64,000 nucleotides of DNA from Arthrobacter sp. H16F315 (GCF_024124825.1 NZ_JAMXSS010000002.1:1736001-1800000), one strand, 5' to 3'. Positions 11,758-22,813 are shown, counted from the stretch's first letter. The notes: generated by a model from the letters alone, not told the origin. Program-made: numbers and translations.

Positions 11758-13839
11758 GTGTCGATCGAGCGCAGCACAGCCAGCCCGCAGCAGGCGGTCG
11801 CGGGTTCTCCGGCGCCCCCAAAACCGGGCTACCGGCCCGAAGTCCAGGGCCTGCGCGCCCTTGCGGTCCTGATGGTGGTCACGTACCACGTCTGGCTCGG
11901 CAGGGTCTCCGGCGGGGTGGACGTCTTCCTCCTAATTTCCGCCTTCCTGATGACTCTCAGCTTCGCCCGAAAGGTTGAAAGCGGCAGGCCGCTTCGCCTC
12001 CTGAGCCACTGGCTGCACCTGCTCAAACGGCTGCTGCCCGCCGTCGTAGTCGTTATTCTGGGTGTACTTGCAGGCACCCGGGTAATCCTGCCCGAGAGCC
12101 GCTGGCCGGACCTGCTCGACCAGTCCTGGGCCTCCCTTCTTTACCGGCAGAACTGGCTGCTGGCGGACTCCGCCGTCGATTACTACGCGCAGGACCACTC
12201 TGGCGCCAGTCCGCTGCAGCATTTCTGGTCGCTGTCCATCCAAGGGCAGGTCTTCCTGCTGTGGCCGCTCGTTTTTGCCGGCGCCGCACTGCTGCTGCGC
12301 CTCCTGCGCCGGCGGACGCCGTGGGCAAACCGGATCAGTTACCCCGGCCTCCTGGCCGCGGCGTTTGGTGCGATCTTCGTTGCCTCACTGATTTACTCCA
12401 TTGAGCAAACCGCCGCCAACCAGGCCTATGCCTACTTCGACACCCGCACCCGGCTTTGGGAATTCGCGCTCGGATCGCTGCTGGCGCTTGCACTCCCACA
12501 CCTCAAACCCGGAAAAGCGCTCCGGGTTGTCCTCGGCTGGGCGGGGCTGGCCGCGATGCTCTCCTGCGGCTTGCTGCTCACCGTAGACCGCTCCTTTCCG
12601 GGCTTCATTGCGCTGTGGCCGACGCTGGCAGCTGCGGCCATCATCGTGGCCGGACAGAGCGGGAGCCGATTCGGCGTCGACCGGATCCTGAGCTGGAAAC
12701 CGCTGGTGGCACTCGGGGACAACTCGTACGCCCTGTACCTCTGGCACTGGCCGCTGCTGGTGCTTGCCCTTGCCGGGATGGGCATCGCCGCGCCGAACCT
12801 GATCCAGGGCCTGGCCGTGGTGGCCGCCTCGATCGTGCTGGCGGTGCTGACCACCAGGTTCGTGGAGAAGCCCTTACGCGAGTGGCACTGGCCGCAGCGA
12901 CGCGCCTGGCGCACCGCCGTCGTGATCGCAGCGTGTGGCGCCCTGCTGGCTGGCCCGGTCTCCGTGTGGCAGAGCAAGATCATGGCCAACGAGGCAGCCG
13001 CGGCGGCGCAGCCGAAGGAACTGACCCCCGGCGCGGCCGCCCTGGCGCCCGAGAACGCGGGTAAACCTACTCCCGCTGCGAAGATCATTCCGGCTCCGGT
13101 CGCCATGAAAAACGAATGGGCTGACATCGACGGGCTCTGCACGGACGGGAACGTGCCCGCCGACCCGCTGCTCGCCGGATGCCTGCAGAACACCCGGCCG
13201 GAGACTGTCACCAAACGCATTGTGGTCCTGGGCGACTCCCACGCCCAGCAGTACATGGCAGCACTCGGGCCGGTCGCCCGGAGCCACGGCTGGGAAGTGG
13301 TGGCACTGCTGAAAGGCAACTGCCGCTTCGGCGGTGAGTCCCCGGAGCGGGACGCCGAGTGCAATGCTTTCAACGCCGCCAGCGCCCGGTACGTCCTGGA
13401 CCAGCAGCCCGATGCCGTTTTCACAGTCGCCTCGCTCACCCACACCGAAGCGCCGTTTGAAACCGAGGTGCCGCAGTATCTTGAGGGCATTCAACCCTTC
13501 ACCGACGCCGGTATGGACGTGGTCGGCATCCGTGACAATCCGCGCTTTAGCATCAACATGCCCGAATGCGTCCAGAAGAACGGCTCGGACGACCCCAAGT
13601 GCCGGGTGCCGCTGCAGGAGTCCTTGGCCGGCTCTTCACCCCTGGACGCCTACCGGGGGAGGGTCCCGGGCCTGCACCTGATGGACCTGAGCGACTTCAT
13701 CTGCGCCGACGGAATCTGCCCGGCCGTGGTCGGGAATGTGTACGTGTACAAGGACGACAACCATCTGACCAAGACCTACGTCCAAAGCATGCTCCCCATG
13801 TTCGAAGAGCGGCTCCTGGCAGCCACCGGCTGGACGTGA
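11758..13839 (+). CDS. OafA/YrhL-type membrane O-acyltransferase with C-terminal SGNH domain
   Basis: At 693 residues this is a fusion typical of cell-surface O-acetylation enzymes. Residues ~25-390 hold about ten membrane helices of acyltransferase 3; YRPEVQGLRALAVLMVVTYH carries the conserved early Arg and His. A linker of about 50 residues rich in Ala/Pro leads to an extracytoplasmic SGNH hydrolase-like domain. Its block I, VVLGDSHAQQY, is near 490 and its block V DDNHLT near 667, so both catalytic Ser and Asp/His are present. The substrate could be peptidoglycan, a polysaccharide or a lipid headgroup. It starts at GTG 11758; no surface-polysaccharide genes are adjacent to narrow this down. 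Confidence 0.9.
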   Translation: MSIERSTASPQQAVAGSPAPPKPGYRPEVQGLRALAVLMVVTYHVWLGRVSGGVDVFLLISAFLMTLSFARKVESGRPLRLLSHWLHLLKRLLPAVVVVILGVLAGTRVILPESRWPDLLDQSWASLLYRQNWLLADSAVDYYAQDHSGASPLQHFWSLSIQGQVFLLWPLVFAGAALLLRLLRRRTPWANRISYPGLLAAAFGAIFVASLIYSIEQTAANQAYAYFDTRTRLWEFALGSLLALALPHLKPGKALRVVLGWAGLAAMLSCGLLLTVDRSFPGFIALWPTLAAAAIIVAGQSGSRFGVDRILSWKPLVALGDNSYALYLWHWPLLVLALAGMGIAAPNLIQGLAVVAASIVLAVLTTRFVEKPLREWHWPQRRAWRTAVVIAACGALLAGPVSVWQSKIMANEAAAAAQPKELTPGAAALAPENAGKPTPAAKIIPAPVAMKNEWADIDGLCTDGNVPADPLLAGCLQNTRPETVTKRIVVLGDSHAQQYMAALGPVARSHGWEVVALLKGNCRFGGESPERDAECNAFNAASARYVLDQQPDAVFTVASLTHTEAPFETEVPQYLEGIQPFTDAGMDVVGIRDNPRFSINMPECVQKNGSDDPKCRVPLQESLAGSSPLDAYRGRVPGLHLMDLSDFICADGICPAVVGNVYVYKDDNHLTKTYVQSMLPMFEERLLAATGWT

Positions 13840-13948
13840 CGCGGCGGCGTCCGGTGCAGTTGCTCACATTCCTGCCCCGGAATATGGGGATCGGCGGCAA
13901 GGTTCTAGTATTTATTCAACACTTCTGCACAGGCCATGCCCGTAATGA

Positions 13949-15523
<1,575 letters not shown>

Positions 15524-15527
15524 AACA

Positions 15528-15593
15528 CCCAACTGGCTCGCAGCAGAGGCCGTTTTGAAGGCTCATAACGGCCCCTGCTGCCAGTCAGTTGGG
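15528..15593. repeat. Long intergenic palindrome, possible terminator or REP-like element
   Basis: CCCAACTGGCTCGCAGCAG...GGCCGTT and AACGGCC...CTGCTGCCAGTCAGTTGGG form a stem of roughly 27 bp with a few mismatches around a 12-base loop containing TTTTGAAGGC. It starts four bases after the guaB stop. It is far longer than needed for termination and lacks a T tract. I recall similar palindromes between genes in Arthrobacter genomes, but have not verified this. Confidence 0.75.
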
Positions 15594-15620
15594 CAGGTGG
15601 ACATGTTCTAGGCTGGAGGC

Positions 15621-17462
15621 ATGTCCGCACTCCTGCCCGCGCGCGAGCCGAAACGCAAACTGGCGCTTAGGCCCTACGCCCGGGCTGTGGCGCAGGTGCT
15701 GCGCGTGAGTTTCCGGGCCTCGCCCGCCGCCGTCGTGATGAAGATCGTGGGCTCGGTGATTTCGGCGCTCCTGCCGCTCGTGACCACCTACTTCGCTGCA
15801 CTGACCACGACGGCGCTGGCGGCGGCCTACGCGGGGAACGCCGCGGCCGGCCAGCAGGCGATTGTCTACGTCATCATCACCGCCGGGCTGGGATTGTTCT
15901 GGGGCGCTTTCAGCAGCGTGGACCGGTACATCCAGCAGCTGATGAGCTTCAAAGTCGGCGCGATCGTCGGGGACCTGATGTACGAGCGGTTCCTGGCCCT
16001 GGAGTTCTGGCGCTATGACGACAAAGAGACGGTGGACCTCTACGACCGGGCCAAGCGCTTCTCCGATTCCTACGCCCGGGTCCTGGACCGGATCGCAGCC
16101 ATTTTCACCCAGCTTGTCTCGGTGCTCCTGGCGATCGGCGCGTTGCTGCTGGTCAGCTGGTGGATTGCCGTGATCGTGCTGGTGGCGATTGTGCCCAGCG
16201 TGTACCTGCAGTTCAAGCTCTCCCGCGAGCAGATCGCGCACTGGAACACCCAAGTGGATTCGCGACGGCAACGCCGGATGATTGAAACCAATCTCCTGCG
16301 TCCCCAGCACATCGCCGAGATGCGGCTCTACGGGATCGTGGGCTACCTGATGGGGCTGCGCTCCCGGCTGCGGGACGCTGATGAAAAGCGCCGGCTCGAC
16401 TTCCAGAAGCGCTACATCCCCAAACAGCTCGCGGCCGACGCCCTGCAATACGGTGCGGAGGTGGTCTCCCTGATCTGGGTGGTGGGCCAGATCATCGCCC
16501 GGGCCCAGCCGGTGGGGCAGTTCCTCTACGTCCAGCAGATTGTCAGCCGCGCCCTGTCCACCGCCAACAGCCTCGTCTCTTCGCTGAGTTCCATCGACGA
16601 GGACCTCGCGAACCTCAAGGACTATGAGCTCTTTATGGCGCTGCCGGTCCCGTCGGACCAGGCCCCGCCCCTGCTGCAGGCGCCCCGGACCGTGGAACTG
16701 CGGGATATCCGGTTCACCTACACCGGCAGCGAGCTGGAAGTCATCAGGGGTATCTCGCTGACTATCCGCGAGGGCCAGCACATTGCGATCGTGGGGGAGA
16801 ACGGCGCCGGAAAGTCCACCCTCATCCGGATTCTCGCCGGGCTGTACCGCCCGGACTCCGGGCAGGTACTGCTCGACGGCGTCGACCTCGCCGCCGTCGA
16901 CGTCAAGACCTGGCACCGCCACCTCGCGGTGCTCAGCCAGGAGTTCCTGAAGTACGAGTTCGCCACCGCGGCGGAGAACATCTACTTCGGTGACGTGGAT
17001 ACACCGCGCGACGACGAACGGATCCGCCGGGCTGCGGCCGATGCCGAAGCCCTCGAATTCATCAACAAGCTGCCCAACGGGCTGGACAACCACGTGAGCA
17101 ACTGGATGGAGGACCCGCGCGGCCGGAAAGGCAGCGGGCTCTCCGGCGGCCAATGGCAGCGCCTCGCGATGGCCCGGAACTTCTACCGCGGTGCCTCTTT
17201 TATGGTGATGGACGAGCCGACGTCGGCGATCGACGCGCTGGCCGAGCACCGGATCTTCACCCGGCTCTTCGCGGACCGCAGCAGCACCATCATCGCCATC
17301 AGCCACCGGCTCGCCACGATCGAAAAGGCGGACACCGTCTACATGCTTGAGGACGGCCTGCTCGTCGAGCAGGGCACACACAAGGAACTGGTGGCCATGC
17401 GGGGCCGCTATTTCCGGATGTTCGAATCGCAGTTGGCCGTGGACGAGGCCGAAGGCGCCTAG
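15621..17462 (+). CDS. ABC transporter, fused permease/ATP-binding (exporter type)
   Basis: 613 residues: an N-terminal membrane domain with about five to six helices (to ~340) and a C-terminal nucleotide-binding domain. Walker A GENGAGKST is near 391, the signature LSGGQWQR near 506, Walker B FMVMDEPTSA near 528, and the switch His in AISHRLAT near 560. A half-transporter of this type works as a homodimer or with a partner. No partner gene is adjacent and the membrane part carries no substrate clue, so drug, lipid or peptide export cannot be told apart. It starts at ATG 15621 in frame with MSALLPAREPKRKLAL. Confidence 0.9.
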   Translation: MSALLPAREPKRKLALRPYARAVAQVLRVSFRASPAAVVMKIVGSVISALLPLVTTYFAALTTTALAAAYAGNAAAGQQAIVYVIITAGLGLFWGAFSSVDRYIQQLMSFKVGAIVGDLMYERFLALEFWRYDDKETVDLYDRAKRFSDSYARVLDRIAAIFTQLVSVLLAIGALLLVSWWIAVIVLVAIVPSVYLQFKLSREQIAHWNTQVDSRRQRRMIETNLLRPQHIAEMRLYGIVGYLMGLRSRLRDADEKRRLDFQKRYIPKQLAADALQYGAEVVSLIWVVGQIIARAQPVGQFLYVQQIVSRALSTANSLVSSLSSIDEDLANLKDYELFMALPVPSDQAPPLLQAPRTVELRDIRFTYTGSELEVIRGISLTIREGQHIAIVGENGAGKSTLIRILAGLYRPDSGQVLLDGVDLAAVDVKTWHRHLAVLSQEFLKYEFATAAENIYFGDVDTPRDDERIRRAAADAEALEFINKLPNGLDNHVSNWMEDPRGRKGSGLSGGQWQRLAMARNFYRGASFMVMDEPTSAIDALAEHRIFTRLFADRSSTIIAISHRLATIEKADTVYMLEDGLLVEQGTHKELVAMRGRYFRMFESQLAVDEAEGA

Positions 17463-17471
17463 CCGCCCGGG

Positions 17472-17648
17472 CTAGCGGGAACTGCTGTGGCCCGGCCCTA
17501 CTTTGCGCAGGACGACGGTGACGACGATTGCGGCCACCGTACCGAGGAAGAAAGGCCGGAACCGCCCCGGGGAGCTCCAAAGCACGGCAAACGGTAGGTC
17601 TCCGGCAGCGAAAACGGCGACGTCTTGGACGATCCTGCTCTGTGGCAT
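17472..17648 (-). CDS. Small putative membrane protein (58 residues)
   Basis: A short frame reads MPQSRIVQDVAVFAAGDLPF and ends with a hydrophobic helix, FFLGTVAAIVVTVVLRK, followed by a short basic/polar tail. It fills the gap between the ABC exporter and the permease. The helix with a Lys/Arg edge looks real, but AGCGAGG directly abuts the ATG, which is too close for a good ribosome site. It may be a remnant or a false call; no family is recognised. Confidence 0.35.
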   Translation of the reverse strand: MPQSRIVQDVAVFAAGDLPFAVLWSSPGRFRPFFLGTVAAIVVTVVLRKVGPGHSSSR

Positions 17649-17672
17649 CCTCGCTTGAGCCCACCGCCCCGG

Positions 17673-19025
17673 CTAAACCATTGAACCGGCCGTGGACCCT
17701 CTCTGGTGCCGGACGAAGGCGAGCCTCAACCCCGATACGAGTGCCAGCGATCCGGCAATGAGCAGCAGTGTGGCCACGTCGTAGAGGACGAGTTGAACGA
17801 CCAGGACCACCAAGGCGCCCAGACACGCCAGGAAGCCGATGGCGCTGACCAGCTTGGGCCAGAAGCCCTGAAGCAATCGGCTGGCCAGCAGGTTCGTTGC
17901 ACCGAACACCGCCAGGAAAACCGCCGATCCGAAGGTGAGCAGGGACGTGATGTCCGGCAGCATGGCAAATGCTGCACCAAAGACTGCCAGGAATACGAGG
18001 GCCGTAACGGGCAGTCCGCCACGGATCTTTGCGAAGATTGCCGGCAGTTCACGGGCGACGGCGATTTCATGCATCTGCCGTGCGGTAGAAAATAGGGTTG
18101 CATTGATTGCGGAGCTCGCCGCCAGCAATGCCCCGAGACTGGCGATCCAGTATCCGGCCGTGCCGAGGGCGGCTTGGCCGGCCGCGGCAAATGCCACCTC
18201 CTTTTGCGAAATGATGATTGCGTCGCTGACCAGCATCTGGGCGCCAACCGTCACCGTGACGTACACCAGCGTGACGATGGCGGTCGAGAGGTAGAGCGCC
18301 CGCGGCAGTGTCCACCGTGGGCGGTCCAAATCCTCGTAGTCGTAGGAGAGTAGCTCGAAGCCCTCATAGGCGACAAAGATCGAAGCCGCGGCCACGATCA
18401 CGCCACCTAGCCCCTTGTTGTCCAGCGGCGCCAGCCGCTCCGGCGAGAAGTGCAGGAACCCCACCGTCGAGATCAGCGCCAGCACCGCGACTTTGATCAA
18501 CACGACAATGTCTTCGGACAGCGCCGAGGCGCCCACACCACGGAGGTTGATTCCCAGGAATACCAGCAAGATCAGTGCCGCGAATCCGTCGGCGAAAATC
18601 CCCGGCAGGCCCAGGACGTTTGCCGCATAGTGGCCAAAGGTGAATCCGTAGACTGCCAGGGCGATCAAGTACCCGAACATCAGCAGCCAGGAGATATATG
18701 AGCCAACGCGCGGATAGCCGGCATCCTGCAGGTATACGAACAGGCCGCCGGACCGTCCGGCCCGGGCCGAAAGGGCCGCGAACGAATGCGCCGTGACAAT
18801 GGCGATGCCACCGCCGATAAGAAAACTACCCACCGCCAGGTGGCCGGCAAGCGCCACGGTGACGCCGAGAACGCTGAAGATACCTCCGCCGATCATGCCT
18901 CCGACTGCCATCGCCACGGCATCGCGCAGTCTTAACTTTCCAAGGCCCTTGTTACGCCGCGCGGCGGTTCCGGGATGAAACGCAGCCTTGGGCGGCGAGG
19001 ATCTGCTGGACATCTGAGCTCTCAT
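17673..19025 (-). CDS. APC-family amino acid/polyamine permease
   Basis: About 450 residues with about twelve hydrophobic helices. The first carries GGMIGGGIFSVLGVTVALAG, the APC helix-1 motif that binds the amino and carboxyl groups of the substrate. VAYEGFELLSYDYED in the middle resembles the conserved helix-6 region. Substrate is not predictable from sequence alone. The start is uncertain: ATG 19025 (MRAQMSS) or ATG 19013 (MSSRSS); the frame is also open to 19139 but that part does not look coding. Confidence 0.87.
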   Translation of the reverse strand: MRAQMSSRSSPPKAAFHPGTAARRNKGLGKLRLRDAVAMAVGGMIGGGIFSVLGVTVALAGHLAVGSFLIGGGIAIVTAHSFAALSARAGRSGGLFVYLQDAGYPRVGSYISWLLMFGYLIALAVYGFTFGHYAANVLGLPGIFADGFAALILLVFLGINLRGVGASALSEDIVVLIKVAVLALISTVGFLHFSPERLAPLDNKGLGGVIVAAASIFVAYEGFELLSYDYEDLDRPRWTLPRALYLSTAIVTLVYVTVTVGAQMLVSDAIIISQKEVAFAAAGQAALGTAGYWIASLGALLAASSAINATLFSTARQMHEIAVARELPAIFAKIRGGLPVTALVFLAVFGAAFAMLPDITSLLTFGSAVFLAVFGATNLLASRLLQGFWPKLVSAIGFLACLGALVVLVVQLVLYDVATLLLIAGSLALVSGLRLAFVRHQRGSTAGSMV

Positions 19026-19292
19026 TCCTTTATGCAGCCACGGTTGGTGCGATCTTGTTAGCCGGCCTCTGGACATTGTGCCCCGCGTAATTCGAATCCG
19101 GCAGGGGGTTAGTGCCCTTGTGAGCCCATCCCTGTCCAACTACGGGCAAAAGACTCAACCGTTGGCAGAGGGAGGACTCAGGCGTGCCACTGCGGAAGGA
19201 TGGGGCGGGAATCTCGATGGGCCGTCACCTGCCTCCGGCCCGGCAGGCGCGGCCAAATGCCCGTCACGGGCAGGGTCAAGTAAAGTGGGGAC
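19026..19292. other. Intergenic region between APC permease and guaB3
   Basis: A 267-bp divergent spacer. I see no RNA gene, repeat or clear operator. It must hold the promoters of both flanking genes; no -10/-35 pair stands out. Confidence 0.5.
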
Positions 19293-20429
19293 GTGACTTA
19301 CGAGATTGAGATTGGCCGTGGCAAGCGTGGGCGTCGTGCCTACTCCCTGGATGACATTGCGATCGTCCCCAACCGACGCACCCGCGATCCCAAGGACGTA
19401 TCCGTCTCCTGGCAGATCGACGCTTACAAGTTCGACATGCCCGTTATTGCCGCGCCGATGGATTCCGCGATGTCCCCGGAAACCGTCATCGCGCTGGGCC
19501 GCCTCGGCGGGCTCGGCGTCCTCGACCTCGAAGGCCTGTGGACCCGGTACGAGGACCCGCAAACCGTCCTCGACCAGATCGGTGCCCTCCAGGACGAGAC
19601 GAACAGCCCCGCCGTGACCCGGCGTATGCAGGAGCTTTACCAGGCCCCGATCCAGCCCGAGCTGATCACCTCGCGGCTAGCGGAGATCCGCGCCGCGGGC
19701 GTTACGGTTGCCGGCTCCCTCACCCCGCAGCGGACCCAGGAGCACTACAAAACCGTCGTGGCGGCCGGCGTCGACATCTTTGTGATCCGTGGCACCACGG
19801 TCTCGGCCGAGCACGTTTCGAAGGACCACGAGCCGCTGAACCTCAAGCAGTTCATCTACGAACTCGACGTTCCCGTAATCGTCGGGGGCGCGGCTGGCTA
19901 CACCCCGGCCCTGCACCTGATGCGCACCGGCGCCGCGGGCGTGCTGGTCGGTTTCGGCGGCGGAGCCACGAGCACCACCCGCCGGGCCCTGGGCATTCAC
20001 TCGCCGATGGCCTCCGCCATCTCCGACGTCGCCGCCGCCCGCCGGGACTACATGGATGAGTCCGGCGGACGCTACGTCCACGTGATCGCCGACGGCGGGA
20101 TGGGTTCCTCCGGCGACATCGTGAAAGCTATCGCCATGGGCGCGGACGCCGTGATGCTCGGCAGCGCCCTCGCCCGCGCCGAGGAAGCCCCGGGCAAGGG
20201 CTGGCACTGGGGCCAGGAAGCGCACCACCTTGAACTTCCCCGGGGTGACAGGGTCAACGTTGGCACCGTCGGACCCCTCGAAGAGGTCCTTTTCGGCCCC
20301 GGCCACCACACCAACGGAACATCCAACCTGATCGGTGCACTGCGCCGTTCGATGGCGACCACCGGCTATTCGGACCTGAAGGAATTCCAGCGCGTCGACG
20401 TCGTGGTGTCGCCTTACGCCGGCAACTGA
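19293..20429 (+). CDS. guaB3: GuaB3, IMP dehydrogenase-related protein
   Basis: 378 residues starting at GTG 19293. It has the IMPDH barrel (MPVIAAPMDSAMSPETV, GRYVHVIADGGMGSSGD, GADAVMLGSALARAEEAPG) but no CBS domains. The loop that in GuaB carries the catalytic Cys reads GGGATSTTRR here: Ser stands where SIC-TTR has Cys. That loss is, as far as I recall, usual for actinobacterial GuaB3 and makes classical IMPDH chemistry doubtful. The protein is a separate family near guaB and guaA; its cellular reaction is not settled. Confidence 0.92.
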   Translation: MTYEIEIGRGKRGRRAYSLDDIAIVPNRRTRDPKDVSVSWQIDAYKFDMPVIAAPMDSAMSPETVIALGRLGGLGVLDLEGLWTRYEDPQTVLDQIGALQDETNSPAVTRRMQELYQAPIQPELITSRLAEIRAAGVTVAGSLTPQRTQEHYKTVVAAGVDIFVIRGTTVSAEHVSKDHEPLNLKQFIYELDVPVIVGGAAGYTPALHLMRTGAAGVLVGFGGGATSTTRRALGIHSPMASAISDVAAARRDYMDESGGRYVHVIADGGMGSSGDIVKAIAMGADAVMLGSALARAEEAPGKGWHWGQEAHHLELPRGDRVNVGTVGPLEEVLFGPGHHTNGTSNLIGALRRSMATTGYSDLKEFQRVDVVVSPYAGN

Positions 20430-20503
20430 TAGCCCCCTGCCCATCCGGTGAAGTTGGAAGTAGTGTGGTGCACTACGAGATTTGATCCGGATGGAGGCGT
20501 GAC

Positions 20504-22255
20504 ATGAACAGTTTTCCCGGCGGTTCTTCAAAGACCGGCGGTGCCCTGGGGCCCGCGGAACGCGAAGCGTCGCTCGCTGTACTCAAGGGCACCACGGATC
20601 CCGGCAAGGAACTCGACATCCTGATCGTCGGCGGCGGCATCGTCGGCACCGGTGCCGCCCTGGACGCCGTCACACGGGGCCTGAGCGTTGGCATCGTCGA
20701 GGCAAACGACTGGGCAGCGGGTACCTCTTCGCGGTCCTCCAAATTGATCCACGGCGGCCTCCGCTACCTGGAGATGCTCGACTTCGCCCTGGTCAAAGAG
20801 GCCCTGCACGAGCGCGGGCTCATCCTCTCGGTGCTCGCCCCGCACCTGGCCCGGCCGGTACCTTTCCTGTACCCGTTGACGAAGCCCTTCATCGAACGGC
20901 CATACGTGGGGGCCGGCATTGCGCTCTACGATGCCATGTCCATCTCGACCGGCCAGCAGCGGGGCGTCCCGTTCCACAAGCACCTGAGCCGCCGGGGAAC
21001 GTTGCGGGCGGCGCCGAGCCTCAAGGATGACGCCTTCGTCGGGTCCATCAGGTACTACGACGGACAGGTCGACGATGCCAAGTACTGCGCCAACCTGGTC
21101 CGTACTGCCGCCTACTACGGGGCCCACGCGGTGAACCAGATGTCCGTGGTCGCGTTTGCCCGGGAAGGCGAACGGGTGGTCGGGGCGAAGGTGGTCAACC
21201 ATGAGGACGGCTCCACGTTCGATATCAAGGCCAAGCAAGTCATCAACGCTACGGGCGTCTGGACGGACGAGACCCAGGCGATGGTGACCGACCGCGGCCA
21301 GCTTAAGGTGCGCGCCTCCAAGGGCATCCATCTCGTGGTGCCGCGGGACCGCTTCCAGTCCACGGTGGGACTGATCCTGCGGACCGAAAAATCGGTCCTT
21401 TTTGTCATCCCCTGGGGCCGGCACTGGATCATCGGGACCACGGATACCGACTGGCACCTGGACAAGGCCCACCCTGCTGCCTCCAGCAAAGACATCGACT
21501 ACATCCTCGAACATGTGAACAAGGTGCTGAAGCGGCCGTTGACCCGTGAAGACGTCGAGGGCGTCTATGCCGGACTCAGGCCGCTCCTGGCCGGCGAAAA
21601 CGATTCCACGGCCAAGCTTTCGCGCGAGCATGTGGTGGCCCATCCCGTACCGGGGCTCGTTGTGGTGGCCGGCGGTAAATGGACCACCTACCGGGTTATG
21701 GCCAAGGACGCCGTCGACGAGGCAACCCGCAGCATGGACGAACGTGTTGCGCCCAGTTGCACGGAATCCATTCCGTTGCTGGGTGCCAGCGGATTCAAGG
21801 CGGCCTGGAACAAACGCAACCGGATGGCCGAGGAGACCGGTGTCCACGTGGCGCGGATCGAGCACCTGCTCAACCGCTACGGGTCCATGGCCCCGGAAGT
21901 GCTCGCTCTTATCACCGAGAACCCCGACCTCGGCGAGCCGCTGCCGGGCGCCGACGACTACCTCGCCGCCGAAGCCGTCTACGCCGCCACCCACGAAGGC
22001 GCCCGGCATGTGCAGGACGTCCTGACCCGCCGCACCCGGATTTCGATCGAAGCCTGGGACCGCGGTGTGTCAGCAGCGCCGGTAGTCGCTAAACTGATGG
22101 GAGATGTCCTCGGCTGGAGCGATGCGCAGCGCGAGGGCGAAATCAAGCACTACCTGGCCCGGGTCGACGCCGAACGGCTTAGCCAGGAGCAGCCGGACGA
22201 CGAATCCGCCGACGCAGCACGCCTGGGCATCGAGGACATCGTCCCGTTGCGTTGA
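20504..22255 (+). CDS. glpD: Aerobic glycerol-3-phosphate dehydrogenase
   Basis: 583 residues. The FAD-binding motif IVGGGIVGTGAALDA is near 40-54, followed by SSRSSKLIHGGLRYLE, the GlpD signature. WGRHWIIGTTDTDW and the C-terminal helical domain are also typical. The enzyme oxidises glycerol-3-phosphate to dihydroxyacetone phosphate and feeds electrons to menaquinone at the inner face of the membrane. ATG 20504 follows a GGAGG ribosome site. A PTS EIIA gene follows after 69 bp and may be co-transcribed. Confidence 0.95.
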   Translation: MNSFPGGSSKTGGALGPAEREASLAVLKGTTDPGKELDILIVGGGIVGTGAALDAVTRGLSVGIVEANDWAAGTSSRSSKLIHGGLRYLEMLDFALVKEALHERGLILSVLAPHLARPVPFLYPLTKPFIERPYVGAGIALYDAMSISTGQQRGVPFHKHLSRRGTLRAAPSLKDDAFVGSIRYYDGQVDDAKYCANLVRTAAYYGAHAVNQMSVVAFAREGERVVGAKVVNHEDGSTFDIKAKQVINATGVWTDETQAMVTDRGQLKVRASKGIHLVVPRDRFQSTVGLILRTEKSVLFVIPWGRHWIIGTTDTDWHLDKAHPAASSKDIDYILEHVNKVLKRPLTREDVEGVYAGLRPLLAGENDSTAKLSREHVVAHPVPGLVVVAGGKWTTYRVMAKDAVDEATRSMDERVAPSCTESIPLLGASGFKAAWNKRNRMAEETGVHVARIEHLLNRYGSMAPEVLALITENPDLGEPLPGADDYLAAEAVYAATHEGARHVQDVLTRRTRISIEAWDRGVSAAPVVAKLMGDVLGWSDAQREGEIKHYLARVDAERLSQEQPDDESADAARLGIEDIVPLR

Positions 22256-22324
22256 CCGGCAGCGTCCGCCTGTGGTCCCAACCGGGGCTGCAGGCGGAAC
22301 CGCGCCACTTCGAAGGGATACCAC

Positions 22325-22813
22325 TTGGCGGAACCATTGGACCGGTACGACGCCGAGCTCACCACCCCGGAAATGGTGATCCTCGAGATGGACGCCGTGG
22401 ACAAGCTCGACGCAACATCCCAGCTGGCGGAACGGATGCATGCCGCCGGACGTATTTCCGATCTCCCGGGATTCCTCCGTCACGTCAACGCCCGTGAACA
22501 CCAGCTGGCCACCGGACTGCCAGGCGGCGTCGGCCTGCCCCATGCCCGCAGCGAGTTCGTCTCCCGGACCACCATTGCCGTCGGCATCACCAAGTACGGC
22601 AAGGCACTCGATTTCGGCGCCGCCGACGGGCCGGCAACAGTGGTCTTGCTGATCGCGACACCGGCCAGTTCCTTCTCGGAGCATCTGGAAGTGCTGGCCA
22701 CCCTTGCCAGGTCACTGTCGAAGGAATCGTTCCGCGAATCGCTGCGGCGCGCCTACGACCCCGAAGTCATCGCAGAACTCATCAATTCCAGCCTGGTCTT
22801 TTTCGACCACTGA
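22325..22813 (+). CDS. Stand-alone PTS EIIA component (mannitol/fructose type)
   Basis: 162 residues starting at TTG 22325. The PTS EIIA type-2 fold is shown by GLPGGVGLPHARSEFV, where His of LPHAR is the phosphorylated residue, and by ATVVLLIATPASSFSEHLEVLATLA. No EIIB or EIIC lies nearby, so this is either a shared phosphodonor or a regulatory EIIA like PtsN. Position directly after glpD suggests a link to glycerol or carbon control. AAGGGATACCAC precedes the start. Confidence 0.88.
   Translation: MAEPLDRYDAELTTPEMVILEMDAVDKLDATSQLAERMHAAGRISDLPGFLRHVNAREHQLATGLPGGVGLPHARSEFVSRTTIAVGITKYGKALDFGAADGPATVVLLIATPASSFSEHLEVLATLARSLSKESFRESLRRAYDPEVIAELINSSLVFFDH

Noticed and set aside
15585..17381. 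598-codon open frame antisense to the ABC exporter
   Set aside because: It mirrors the exporter's codon phase; long antisense frames are expected at this GC content, and the sense strand has full ABC motifs.
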